Assembly (NCBI GenBank): GCA_943357175.1
Contig: CALRGE010000006.1
Span: 1 to 64,000, forward strand
From: Candidatus Peribacteria bacterium
GTDB lineage: Bacteria; Patescibacteriota; Gracilibacteria; UBA1369; 2-02-FULL-48-14
Direction of reading: 5' to 3'
DNA length: 64,000 nt
The position numbers were made by a program, and so were the translations under genes. The first letter of the stretch is position 1. Every line of letters starts with the position of its first letter. This document shows positions 54,018 through 63,618 of the stretch, piece by piece. Below the pieces are notes generated by a model. That model made no database searches. It was not told the origin of the DNA and was given only the letters and a program-made list of their open reading frames with translations.

Positions 54018-54153
54018 AGCTACCTCTTTCTTTGAGAAGAAGCTCCAATGCACTTCCTTTTACATTTTTATTCCTTTTCAGTGTGAAAGGTGCATATTTT
54101 TTCATAAGCCTTTTCACGTCTGCCGGAGTTGGTCTATCTTTTATCTTTTTCAT
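53995..54153 (-). CDS. Small antitoxin, 52 aa
   Basis: The protein reads MKKIKDRPTPADVKRLMKKY and goes on to APFTLKRNKNVKGSALELLL. The 'GSALELLLKERGSYEDY' end is typical of small Phd/RHH-type antitoxins whose C-terminus wraps the toxin. It is too short to contain a usual DNA-binding domain plus toxin-binding tail and is very basic (about a third Lys/Arg). It overlaps the toxin by 23 bp. The ATG lies seven bases after a TACACT -10, so the mRNA may have no leader. Confidence 0.72.
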   Translation of the reverse strand: MKKIKDRPTPADVKRLMKKYAPFTLKRNKNVKGSALELLLKERGSYEDYINR

Positions 54154-54159
54154 GACCTT

Positions 54160-54188
54160 AGTGTAAAACGATTTTTGGAGCTTTGCAA
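54160..54188 (-). promoter_or_regulatory. Promoter of toxin-antitoxin pair 2
   Basis: On the minus strand TTGCAA, a 17-bp spacer and TACACT lie such that the expected start is at or next to the ATG (54153). Confidence 0.6.
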
Positions 54189-54220
54189 ATTAGTGAATAA
54201 ACATCTTAAGATTATTTGGA

Positions 54221-54249
54221 AAAGCTGAAAAAGTCCTGAAGGATTCCTG
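54221..54249 (-). repeat. 29-bp element upstream of toxin-antitoxin pair 2
   Basis: This is the 28/29 identical counterpart of 7212-7240. It lies 68 bp upstream of the antitoxin start and in the same orientation relative to the genes (CAGGAATCCTTCAGGACTTT on the minus strand). Confidence 0.75.
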
Positions 54250-54328
54250 AATATTTGAAGGTGGGCTGGACAAAACATGTTATTTGTGATCTAATTACAT
54301 AGGTCTTATCTCTTAAATAAACAATTCT

Positions 54329-54805
54329 ATGCAAGAAGCATTACCTGGATATGACACATCATATAGGTCTGGCACAAACTCTGCTGTCGATGCTGCAATT
54401 ACTGACCTCAATAGAATCTTAATTCCTGTTGGTGGTGGTATTGCTTGTCTAAATGAAAAAGGTGAAAAAGTTCAGAGGTATACAGATCGAGTTGTGCTAG
54501 AAATACCTGAAGGAGCGCCTAATGAAATTGCAACTGCAGCAAGAGCAGCAGCTTTGAAAGTTTTACAAGTAATGAATAAAAATACTTCATCAAGAATAGC
54601 AGAAGAGATCAGTAGTTTAACCGCTAAAGACAAAAGCGAAGCCATTAGCTATCTAGAGAGGTGTGGAAAACACGGACGACTCCTAATTGGTGGCATCGAG
54701 GAGTATGGAAGTACATGGGCGATTATGGCAAATGATGCAGATTTAAGTAACCCTAAAGATCGTGGAACAATTGTCATAAAATACATTAAAGATAATTTCA
54801 TTTGA
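54329..54805 (+). CDS. Unknown protein, 158 aa
   Basis: This protein begins MQEALPGYDTSYRSGTNSAV. It has a mixed alpha/beta look with DRVVLEIPEGAPNEIATAARAA, a helical LERCGKHGRLLIGG and the last part IMANDADLSNPKDRGTIVIK. It has no signal peptide or membrane segment. No family is recognised. It is flanked by the second toxin-antitoxin pair (divergent) and by the convergent atp operon, with a 20-bp palindrome ten bases after its stop. It may be an accessory gene. Confidence 0.65.
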   Translation: MQEALPGYDTSYRSGTNSAVDAAITDLNRILIPVGGGIACLNEKGEKVQRYTDRVVLEIPEGAPNEIATAARAAALKVLQVMNKNTSSRIAEEISSLTAKDKSEAISYLERCGKHGRLLIGGIEEYGSTWAIMANDADLSNPKDRGTIVIKYIKDNFI

Positions 54806-54814
54806 ATATAACGA

Positions 54815-54834
54815 AAGTGCACCCGGGTGCACTT
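54815..54834. terminator. Perfect 20-bp palindrome between convergent genes
   Basis: AAGTGCACCC and its reverse complement GGGTGCACTT abut with no spacer. The site lies between the stops of the unknown gene (54805) and atpC (54865). It may act as a bidirectional terminator or as a protein-binding or methylation site. A loopless palindrome is a poor RNA hairpin, so its role is open. Confidence 0.4.
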
Positions 54835-54864
54835 GTTAACCTGCAGAACTGATAATGTGGGTAT

Positions 54865-55272
54865 TTACTTCGTCAACTTCACCTGCCTCTCCACAGCGAA
54901 CTTCTCACCTTCCAAGTATTTGATTTGATATTCGCTGAGGCTTTCGTGATTTGCCAATTTATCAGAGATGAATTTGAGGTATTCGAGAGCAGTTTTGTGA
55001 TCAATTTCGGCGCTTAATTCGCAGTACAAACAAAGTAAATTTGCTTCGTTTTTTGCGTTGTCGAAAAGGAAAATCCCGCGACGAGCTATAAATTCGTCTT
55101 CAACATTTTCGCCTTTCGCGATGAGTTTTGAGAAGAGGATTACACCTGTCATTGAGGCGTGGTGAGCGAGAATTTGCATTCGTCCGTCTTCCGCATCAAA
55201 AGTGAGTGACTCCACTTTACCGGAGAAGACTTGTTTCTCCGGGCTTCGAATTGTTAAGTTGAATGTTTTCAT
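54865..55272 (-). CDS. atpC: ATP synthase subunit epsilon
   Basis: The epsilon subunit couples rotor and head and inhibits ATP hydrolysis. The 135-aa protein has the beta-sandwich (MKTFNLTIRSPEKQVFSGKV, ESLTFDAEDGRMQILAHHAS) and C-terminal helices (LEYLKFISDKLANHES...). It is the last gene of the atp operon and follows atpD by 33 bp, with a REP-like element inside. Confidence 0.94.
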   Translation of the reverse strand: MKTFNLTIRSPEKQVFSGKVESLTFDAEDGRMQILAHHASMTGVILFSKLIAKGENVEDEFIARRGIFLFDNAKNEANLLCLYCELSAEIDHKTALEYLKFISDKLANHESLSEYQIKYLEGEKFAVERQVKLTK

Positions 55273-55285
55273 AAGTTTTTAGTAT

Positions 55286-56727
<1,442 letters not shown>

Positions 56728-57624
56728 TTAAGAGGAAATTGCATCACTGGCTCCAACAAGTTCGGCGATTTCTTGAGTGATCGCCTGCTGACGAGCCTTA
56801 TTATAGATGATTGATAATTCAGTTGTAATTCTGTCCGCGGAATCTGTTGCGCTCTGCATAGCCATCATTCTGCTTGAGTATTCAGAGGCTTTTAATTCCA
56901 AGAAAGATTGAATGAAAAGTGACTGAATAATCTGTTCGTGAAGTCTTTCTACTACTTTTTTTTGCGATGGTTGATATGACATGTAGGAGTCCAGCCCGGC
57001 AGCATTAGCGGAAGGGGCATTGTTTACATGCTCAATATTCGTACTGATCATCTCACCTGAGAATGGCAAGAATGTCTTCAAAACAGGGTAAAAAGTGAAT
57101 GAGTTTTTGTAATGTGGAGCAATAAAAATAATCTTTTTTGCACTGTGATCTCTCCAGAATTCAAGTATTTTTTCAACGATATTGATTGCATCGAGGTTGT
57201 TCATTTTTTCCGGTGCTCCAACGAAATGAGCCGCAACCGGAATTGAATTATTTTTTGCGAAATCGTAACTTTTTTTACCAATTGTAATCAAGAGTCTTTG
57301 ATCTTTTGGAGTGTTTGTCCACATTTCTGATCTGAAAAGTCCGTTTATCAATTTTGTATTAAGCGGACCGCAAAGTCCTTTATCAGAAGTGTAAATTACA
57401 AAGAGAATTTTTCCTTCAGTGCGGATTTCGCTATACATACTTTCCACACCGATATTATTTTCAAGAATTTTTAGAAGATCCCAAACGTAGTTTCTGGTTG
57501 AAACTGCACGTTTTTGAAACTGACGCATTTTGCTTGCCGCAACGAGCTGCATCGCTTTTGTAATTTTACGAGTGTTTTTAACACCTGCAATTTTCTTTCT
57601 GATTTCTAGTAATCCACCTGCCAT
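56728..57624 (-). CDS. atpG: ATP synthase subunit gamma
   Basis: Gamma is the central rotor shaft. The 298-aa protein has the coiled-coil ends (MAGGLLEIRKKIAGVKNTRK and KARQQAITQEIAELVGASDA), and the middle DKGLCGPLNTKLI motif is typical. It lies between atpA and atpD in the canonical order. Confidence 0.96.
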   Translation of the reverse strand: MAGGLLEIRKKIAGVKNTRKITKAMQLVAASKMRQFQKRAVSTRNYVWDLLKILENNIGVESMYSEIRTEGKILFVIYTSDKGLCGPLNTKLINGLFRSEMWTNTPKDQRLLITIGKKSYDFAKNNSIPVAAHFVGAPEKMNNLDAINIVEKILEFWRDHSAKKIIFIAPHYKNSFTFYPVLKTFLPFSGEMISTNIEHVNNAPSANAAGLDSYMSYQPSQKKVVERLHEQIIQSLFIQSFLELKASEYSSRMMAMQSATDSADRITTELSIIYNKARQQAITQEIAELVGASDAISS

Positions 57625-57649
57625 AAGAGCTTTAGCTCAAAGAATAAAA

Positions 57650-59158
57650 TTAAGCGAAGAATTTATCTAAAGTTTCTTTAATCATCTTGTCTATTTCAGG
57701 AGTAAGCTCCTTCTTTTCTTGAATGTTTTTAACAAGATCTTTGTGGTTTGATTCAACAAGAGAGAAGAGTGATTTCATCTTAGCTCCAACTGCATCTGCC
57801 TCCAATGAATCGAGGTATCCTTTTGAAGCGGCATATAGAACCAATACTTCCTGCCACAATGTATAAGGTGCATTTTGACCTTGTTTCAAGGCCTCAACAA
57901 CTCGTCGTCCTCGTGTTAATTGCTGTTTTGTTGCAGCATCTAATTCTGAAGCAAACTGAGAGAATGCTTCTAATTCGTAATACTGAGCTAAGTCTAATTT
58001 CGCTGTTCCTGAAACTTTCTTCATGATTTTTGTTTGCGCTGATCCACCCACACGAGATACTGAGATACCAACGTTAATCGCCGGTCTGATACCTTTGTTG
58101 AAAAGATGTGGTTCCAAGAAAATTTGCCCGTCTGTAATTGAAATTACGTTTGTTGGGATGTAAGCAGATACGTCTGCAGCCTGAGTTTCAATGATTGGAA
58201 GTGCAGTGATTGAACCGCCACCGTTTTCTTCGTTCAACTTAGCCGCTCTTTCAAGAAGACGACTGTGGAGATAGAAAACGTCACCTGGATAAGCTTCTCG
58301 TCCTGGAGGTCTTCTTAATAGAAGTGACATTTCTCTGTAAGCCACGGCGTGTTTTGAAAGATCGTCGTAAATTACAAGTACATCTTTACCTTGTTCCATG
58401 AAGTATTCCGCAATCGCGCAACCTGCATAAGGAGCAAGATACTGCATAACCGCTGAAGATGCAGCAGGCGCAGAAACTACAACCGTGTAATCCATTGCAC
58501 CATGAGATTTCAAAATTTCTACAACTTGAGCTGTTTTAGCCTCTCTTTGAGCAACCGCAACGTAAACACAAAGCATATCCTGACCTTTCTGATTCAAAAT
58601 TGTATCGATAGCGATTGTTGTTTTACCTGTTTGTCTGTCCCCGATGATAAGTTCACGCTGACCTCTTCCTACCGGAATCAAAGCATCAATTGCAACGATA
58701 CCAGTTTGTACAGGCTGATGAACTGATTTTCTAACCATTACAGATGGAGCCTGAGTTTCATGAGGCATCTGTTTTTTTGCTTTTATTGGTGACAAACCGT
58801 CTATCGCATTTCCCAATGGATCAACAATTCTTCCCATGATGTCTTCGCTAACACCGATAGATAAGAATTGACCTGTCGACTTTACGAATAGACCTTCACG
58901 AACTTCTTTGCTGGCTTGAAGTACCAAGGCGTATGCTGAATCTTTTTCAAGGTTCATAACTAGTGCCTGTGCGTTTGCAGATTCGATAGAAACTACTTCA
59001 TTCATCTTAAGACCTGAAAGGCCTTTAATGTGAATAACACCGTCTTTGTATGATTGAATCACACCTTCATTTGCCGACAATTTTTCACCCTCAACATCGA
59101 CAGTCGCCAATGCAGATTCGATATTAGCCAGAAAATTATGCAGAGTATCTTTAGACAT
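57650..59158 (-). CDS. atpA: ATP synthase subunit alpha
   Basis: Alpha subunits form the non-catalytic sites of F1. It is 502 aa with Walker A GDRQTGKT (173-180), [20 protein letters not shown]-type [20 protein letters not shown], the signature [14 protein letters not shown] and a helical C-terminal domain. Residue numbering and length match family norm. It starts seven bases after atpH ends. Confidence 0.97.
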   Translation of the reverse strand: [502 protein letters not shown]

Positions 59159-59164
59159 ATTATA

Positions 59165-59821
59165 TTAGAGATTAGATATACTTGAAATACGGGAAAACCA
59201 GGAGTAATCGTGAGACGTTCCGTCTACAAAAACTCTCAATCCACCGATCAGATTTTTATTAATTTGGAAGACCGGGAAAGAAGATTCAAAATCTTTATTT
59301 AAATTCTCACGGATTTCAGATTTAAGTTCGCTATCGATCTCACGGGGAGATTGCACCAAAACATAAGGAGCCTCCGCAATATTTTTGCAGAGCTCATTAA
59401 TTTCTGAAGCAAGCTCTTGATAAGAGTTTGTAATGATCAAATTTTTCAAGGCCTTTGCCACAACGCTGTCGCTTGCAATCAATTTTTCAACAATTTTGAT
59501 CTGTTCTGCGTGCTCAGCCTTATAGAAAGTTGCAGGAAGTTTATCTAAACTAGATGCCAATTTTTCAGTGAGGAATTTAATAAAAGCTTTGAAGAATTTA
59601 TTTCTCTTATAATCAATGCCGCCTACGGCGCTGGCATCATTTAAAAACATGATTATCAGCTTTACGTCTTTTGCAAGAACTGCCTCACTAGCCTCCCCCA
59701 AATATTCCTTGAAAACTGCAGGAATTCTGAGTTCAGTCATATCTGACTGTTTTGCCTTAGGATGCTTAGCACTAAACTTAAGCATCTCGTAGACCAAAGC
59801 TGATAAAAATTCTTTAAACAT
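59165..59821 (-). CDS. atpH: ATP synthase subunit delta
   Basis: Delta (OSCP) links the peripheral stalk to F1. The frame opens at 59872, but the ATG at 59821 gives MFKEFLSALVYEMLKFSAKH and fits right behind the atpF stop (59823), giving 218 aa. Family features are the helical N-terminal bundle and the C-terminal EINELCKNIAEAPYVLVQSP...NKNLIGGLRVFVDGTSHDYS. The family usually has ~180 aa, so there is an insert of roughly 30 residues in the N-domain. Confidence 0.88.
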   Translation of the reverse strand: MFKEFLSALVYEMLKFSAKHPKAKQSDMTELRIPAVFKEYLGEASEAVLAKDVKLIIMFLNDASAVGGIDYKRNKFFKAFIKFLTEKLASSLDKLPATFYKAEHAEQIKIVEKLIASDSVVAKALKNLIITNSYQELASEINELCKNIAEAPYVLVQSPREIDSELKSEIRENLNKDFESSFPVFQINKNLIGGLRVFVDGTSHDYSWFSRISSISNL

Positions 59822-59822
59822 A

Positions 59823-60320
59823 TTATTTCTTATATTGTTGCCAAGCATCTTTAATGCTTTCCTGAATAACATTTTCAGGGACCTTGTTTTTAACGATTTC
59901 GAGAATAACTTTCTTAATAAGAATCATGGTTGCCGCTTCTGCATCTTTCATTATTGAAGCTTTCTTCTCATCGATTTCCGATTGAGCTTTAGCCAACATT
60001 TCAGATCGCGCTAATTCCATCTCCTTAGTTAATTCAGATTTTCTCTCATCAACGAACTTCTTGAGCTTATCCATTTCCTCACGAAACTTTATTTCGATTT
60101 CTTTCTTCTCTTTTTCGGCTGTCTTAAGAGTTGAATCGAATTTATCTCGTAAGATTTCGGCTTCCTGAATACTGTCGGAAATCTGTTTTCTACGTTTATC
60201 TAGAAAACCAAGAACCGGCTTATAAAGAAGGTAAGTCAGCACTAGTAGTACTGAACCCAAATTTATAAGGTAGAGGAGTATGCTCATTGGGTTTATACCC
60301 AATTTCTCAAGAGCTTCCAT
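59823..60320 (-). CDS. atpF: ATP synthase subunit b
   Basis: The b subunit forms the peripheral stalk. It is 165 aa with an N-terminal transmembrane helix (~14-34, ILLYLINLGSVLLVLTYLL), then a long charged coiled coil (RRKQISDSIQEAEILRDKF...) to the C-terminus. It is between atpE and atpH. Confidence 0.94.
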   Translation of the reverse strand: MEALEKLGINPMSILLYLINLGSVLLVLTYLLYKPVLGFLDKRRKQISDSIQEAEILRDKFDSTLKTAEKEKKEIEIKFREEMDKLKKFVDERKSELTKEMELARSEMLAKAQSEIDEKKASIMKDAEAATMILIKKVILEIVKNKVPENVIQESIKDAWQQYKK

Positions 60321-60339
60321 AGGAGTTTTTCTTTATAAA

Positions 60340-60570
60340 TTAAGAAACGAACAAGATGATCAATGAAATTACAAGAGCGTAAATTGAGTTTGACTCTGTA
60401 ATCGCCATTGCAACGATCATGTTTGTGAATAGTTTGTCTGAAACTTCTGGGTTTCTAGCCATACCGTCCATAGCTTTTGTTGCAATCCAGCTTTCACCGA
60501 TTGCTGCCGCTGCTGCACCGAATGCCATACATAGTGCCGCTGCCATTACTTTTACTGATTCTGCGTCCAT
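60340..60570 (-). CDS. atpE: ATP synthase subunit c with two-carboxylate Na+-type site
   Basis: The c subunits form the rotor ring. The protein has 76 aa in two helices, with the loop ARNPE (38-42). The ion site in helix 2 is TESNSIYALV (Glu59, Ser60, Tyr64), and helix 1 has Glu26 (AIGESW) at the place of Gln32 in the Na+ c ring of Ilyobacter. The spacing of 33 residues between the two carboxylates matches the 'two-carboxylate' motif described for Fusobacterium nucleatum. This suggests Na+ coupling, but H+ cannot be ruled out. Confidence 0.95.
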   Translation of the reverse strand: MDAESVKVMAAALCMAFGAAAAAIGESWIATKAMDGMARNPEVSDKLFTNMIVAMAITESNSIYALVISLIILFVS

Positions 60571-60608
60571 AAAATTTAAGGGTTATGAAATAAATTATGG
60601 AAATTATC

Positions 60609-61385
60609 TTAGTGCCCGTGTTCGGCGTTGCGAATAGTCGCACTGATGAACAAGAGGCTGAGGATAGAAAACACAAATGCTTGCACGAGTCCTGCTAACA
60701 TACCAAGAAGGTAAAAAGGAATCGGCACTAAAAACTGCGTATAGAACATAAGTCCGGAAACAATAATAATAATCACTTCCCCAGAGAAAATATTTCCAAA
60801 AAGACGAGTTGCCAAGGAAATAATTTTTGCGAATTCTCCGATGCCTTCTAGAAGTCCTAGGAAGAAATCTATGAAAGCATTTGGAATATCTGAGAATTTT
60901 CTGATTTTCAAGAAAGATCTAAACCTGAAGAAATTGTTAATGTGATTAATTGGAGAAATACAAAATGCCAATACATGTGATAAAACTATCACGAGTACAG
61001 CGAATGCTATTGTGAAACTGTAATCTGAAGTTGGAACACGGAAAAGGTGGTGGCCATGGTCAGTAACAAAAGCTCCTACCAATGGTAATAAGAAAAATTG
61101 ATTTGAAAGCGCGATAATTAAGAAAATAGTTAGAATGAAAGGTAGAATTTTTCGAGCTCGTTTTTCGTTTCCTCCCAATGAAGTTGTGAGTTGAAGAAGG
61201 AAAAATTCCAAAACCATCTCAAATGCAACTTGCATTCTAGTTGGAATAACTCCTGCTTTCCATCTGATTAAAAATGCCACAAAAATAATTATTAAGCTCG
61301 ATAGAACTGTTGCAGTGAATGAATTTGTGATTACCACAGATCCAATGTGCATTACTTCCTCAGCTGGTAAACTTATTGCTTCCAT
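60609..61385 (-). CDS. atpB: ATP synthase subunit a
   Basis: Subunit a holds the two half channels. It is 258 aa with about six helices. The essential arginine is Arg194 in SLATRLFGNIFSGE, and the last helix has FVFSILSLLFISATIR. The N-terminus (MEAISLPAEEVMHIGSVVIT) is on the P side. The C-terminus AEHGH is His-rich. It follows atpI/Z after a single base. Confidence 0.96.
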   Translation of the reverse strand: MEAISLPAEEVMHIGSVVITNSFTATVLSSLIIIFVAFLIRWKAGVIPTRMQVAFEMVLEFFLLQLTTSLGGNEKRARKILPFILTIFLIIALSNQFFLLPLVGAFVTDHGHHLFRVPTSDYSFTIAFAVLVIVLSHVLAFCISPINHINNFFRFRSFLKIRKFSDIPNAFIDFFLGLLEGIGEFAKIISLATRLFGNIFSGEVIIIIVSGLMFYTQFLVPIPFYLLGMLAGLVQAFVFSILSLLFISATIRNAEHGH

Positions 61386-61622
61386 TTATTTGGTTTTTTT
61401 GATTATCGGCGCTTTTGTGTCTTTTAGCAGAGCCTTTGTCTGTTTGTAAATAACAATCTGTATAATTGGGAATGAAATCACAAGACCGATGATGAATAAT
61501 ATTGGGAAAGTATCAATTTTTTTGTCGATGTAGTGACCAAGTCCGCCAAAAAATCCCATCAAAAGTATTGTTGTTGCCGCAACTTTGATTGTTATTTGGA
61601 AGTGATCTCTGTATCCGAGCAT
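61386..61622 (-). CDS. AtpI/AtpZ-type small membrane protein
   Basis: This 78-aa protein has two helices (residues ~15-33 and 41-60) with GGLGHYIDKKIDTFPILFII and the Pro in ISFPIIQIVIYK, the pattern of AtpZ/AtpI proteins at the start of atp operons. These help c-ring assembly or Mg2+ supply. It is the first gene of the atp operon. Confidence 0.85.
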   Translation of the reverse strand: MLGYRDHFQITIKVAATTILLMGFFGGLGHYIDKKIDTFPILFIIGLVISFPIIQIVIYKQTKALLKDTKAPIIKKTK

Positions 61623-61651
61623 CTGTCAGCGTTAAAAAACTGATTACGGGT

Positions 61652-61679
61652 AAGATACTCAGCTTTTGAGAAAAATCAA
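61652..61679 (-). promoter_or_regulatory. Possible promoter of the atp operon
   Basis: On the minus strand TTGATT, a 16-bp spacer and TATCTT lie about 30 bases before the atpI/Z ATG (61622). The match is moderate. Confidence 0.45.
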
Positions 61680-61772
61680 GGCTTGATAGAGAGCTTTTTC
61701 TTGGTGTGGAAAAGTGCAGCCAATATATTTTTCTTCAACAAGTGGCCATAATTCCACGTAAAATACAAGTAC

Positions 61773-61819
61773 ACACTCACTCATGGAAATGTCGAGCTAA
61801 TTTGCGTTTTTTGATCTGC
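61773..61819 (+). repeat. Conserved block upstream of HNH gene 3
   Basis: ACACTCACTCATGGAAATGT, then CGAGCTAA, then TTTTTTGATCTG. It aligns with 39269-39314 in order and spacing. A TATACT box follows at 61839-61844, about 25 bases before the ATG. Confidence 0.65.
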
Positions 61820-61868
61820 AAACTGCTCGAATTTTTGATATACTTTTCTCGATTTAACCCCATCCAAA

Positions 61869-62636
61869 ATGAATGATAAAGAATTACTAGAGACCGCGTG
61901 TTTGTATGGCCGGAATGCTCTTCTCTGGAGACAGAAATTTATTGGACTTTTACCGGAAATTCACAAACGTGAGTTATATAAAAAGAAAGGTTGCAGTTCA
62001 ATCTTTGAATTTGCGGCAAAATTCGGCGGATTATCTAACGATCAAGTTCGTTTGACGCTAAAGTTGGAGGAGAGATTTACTGAGATGCCAAAACTCCACG
62101 AGCAACTTGTTACAGGAGAAGTTAGTATTAACAAACTAGCAAGAATCGCTTCGATTGCGACAAAAGAGAATGAAGTTGAACTTTCTGAAATCGTTCAAAA
62201 CATGTCACAAAAAGCAGTAGAAACTTTAGTTCGTGATGAAAAGTTTACAGGGATGCGCGCGCAGACTTTAACCTTAAACGACGAAGTCAAAAATCGACTA
62301 ATTGTACTTCAGGAAAAAGGAATTGATATCAACGAGTTAATCAGCTCCGCGCTTAACAAACGTGAACAAGAAATCGCAGAAGAGAAAGCACAACCGGTTG
62401 AACTAGCAACATCTCGACCTCTTCCAGCCAAAACTGAAAAATTACTCACAAAAGAACACGGTACAAAATGTTCAATCCCAACCTGTAAAAAACCATCTGA
62501 AGTTATTCACCACAAACAAACATTCGCGCTCTCTCACAGGCACGATCCAAATTATCTTGCGCCACTCTGCAAAGAACATCACGAGATTGCACACGCGATT
62601 AACTTGAAGGTGAGGAGTTACAAGTCAGTTAACTAA
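61869..62636 (+). CDS. HNH endonuclease domain protein, family member 3
   Basis: This 255-aa protein is about 80% identical to the member at 39364, with the same N-terminal helical region (CSSIFEFAAKFGGLSNDQVR) and the same HNH module: KCSIPTCKKPS, EVIHHKQTFA, HDPNYLAPLCKEHHEIAH. It ends NLKVRSYKSVN and overlaps the convergent lipoprotein gene by 12 bp. Its start (MNDKELLETACLYGRNALLW) and upstream block are as in copy 2. The gene lies right after the atp operon promoter region and is divergent from it. Confidence 0.85.
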   Translation: MNDKELLETACLYGRNALLWRQKFIGLLPEIHKRELYKKKGCSSIFEFAAKFGGLSNDQVRLTLKLEERFTEMPKLHEQLVTGEVSINKLARIASIATKENEVELSEIVQNMSQKAVETLVRDEKFTGMRAQTLTLNDEVKNRLIVLQEKGIDINELISSALNKREQEIAEEKAQPVELATSRPLPAKTEKLLTKEHGTKCSIPTCKKPSEVIHHKQTFALSHRHDPNYLAPLCKEHHEIAHAINLKVRSYKSVN

Positions 62637-63086
62637 TTTATTAATTTCAGTAAAGTGCTCAACTAGCCTGTCGTTATTAAATTTTTCTTCACTTAATCCA
62701 CCAGGGTAAGCGCCTTGGATAATTAAAGTGTTGTAATCTGGCCCGACCATAACAACATCTGTAATCACGATGTCATTTTCGCTCATTGATGAAAGGTTTG
62801 ACCAGAATTTTCCGCGATATATTTCTTCTTCACCCAATCTAATTGTGAAAACTTTTTGATATAAACCCGCATCAAGTTTTGGAGAAGTTTGGTAAGACTT
62901 CATTTTTTCAGCACCTTCAGGTGTAAATGTGAAAGTATTTGTTGTTGCATCGAATGAGAATAAATCATCTTCTGAGAAAATTTCTTGATTTGTGTCTAGC
63001 AAATATACGGCGAATTTATCCTTCTGATTTGCTGAGCACGCTGTTAGCAATGCGAATGAAAGTAATGCGAAAAATAGTTTTTTCAT
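62625..63086 (-). CDS. Lipoprotein, 153 aa
   Basis: An N-terminal lipobox LLTAC with Cys17 after a signal (MKKLFFALLSFALLTAC) marks a lipoprotein exported and lipid-modified. The mature part (136 aa) has a mixed beta fold with IFSEDDLFSFDATTNTFTF, QKVFTIRLGEEEIYRGKFWS and VVMVGPDYNTLIIQGAYPGG. No family is recognised. It overlaps the upstream membrane gene by 4 bp (ATGA) and so is the last gene of a minus-strand cluster of at least three. Confidence 0.75.
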   Translation of the reverse strand: MKKLFFALLSFALLTACSANQKDKFAVYLLDTNQEIFSEDDLFSFDATTNTFTFTPEGAEKMKSYQTSPKLDAGLYQKVFTIRLGEEEIYRGKFWSNLSSMSENDIVITDVVMVGPDYNTLIIQGAYPGGLSEEKFNNDRLVEHFTEINKLVN

Positions 63087-63610
63087 TTCCGATCTTTATA
63101 TAGATAATAAGCTGAGAAAACCGCAAAGAACATATTTAGCCAAAAGAAAATCCAGCTTGCTTCGATGTAGCTGAACAGTGCTATCAGAGTGCTACCGAGA
63201 GTTAGTGCGAGATTACGTCGCAGAGTTCCCATTTTGAATCCGTAACCAAGTGCGACTCCTGAAAGACCAACAATGAAAAAAATCGTGTTGTAACCCTCAA
63301 AAAGATAAAATGACCAAATGATAAGTGATAAAGCGCAGATTGAAATGATCGGCGTATTAATTTTTTCCGGAATATTTAGCATCATCATCAAACCTGAAAG
63401 CACCATGAGAAGCTCCAAAATTAGGAAGAAAATTGGACCGCCATTTAGATACCCCAAAATTGCATATGCAAGCATGATCAATCCGCCCAGGAAAAATAGC
63501 CAGTTCTTGAGTGACTTCGCAGGATGGCTTATTTTTTTCCCCTCTGGCCAAGCAGCCCCGCTGACTAGAACAAGTGATCCGATTAAACCCGTGTAGAAAA
63601 TGTAGTCCAT
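63083..63610 (-). CDS. Multi-helix membrane protein, 175 aa
   Basis: About six short hydrophobic helices are visible (MDYIFYTGLIGSLVLVSGAA, FFLGGLIMLAYAILGYL, FFLILELLMVLSGLMMM, ISICALSLIIWSFYLF, IFFIVGLSGVALGYG, LTLGSTLIALFSYIEASWIF). The product is probably an integral membrane protein without recognisable active-site motifs. It overlaps the lipoprotein gene by 4 bp and follows the next gene with an 8-bp gap, thus in one operon. No function is assigned. Confidence 0.72.
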   Translation of the reverse strand: MDYIFYTGLIGSLVLVSGAAWPEGKKISHPAKSLKNWLFFLGGLIMLAYAILGYLNGGPIFFLILELLMVLSGLMMMLNIPEKINTPIISICALSLIIWSFYLFEGYNTIFFIVGLSGVALGYGFKMGTLRRNLALTLGSTLIALFSYIEASWIFFWLNMFFAVFSAYYLYKDRK

Positions 63611-63618
63611 TGCAATAT

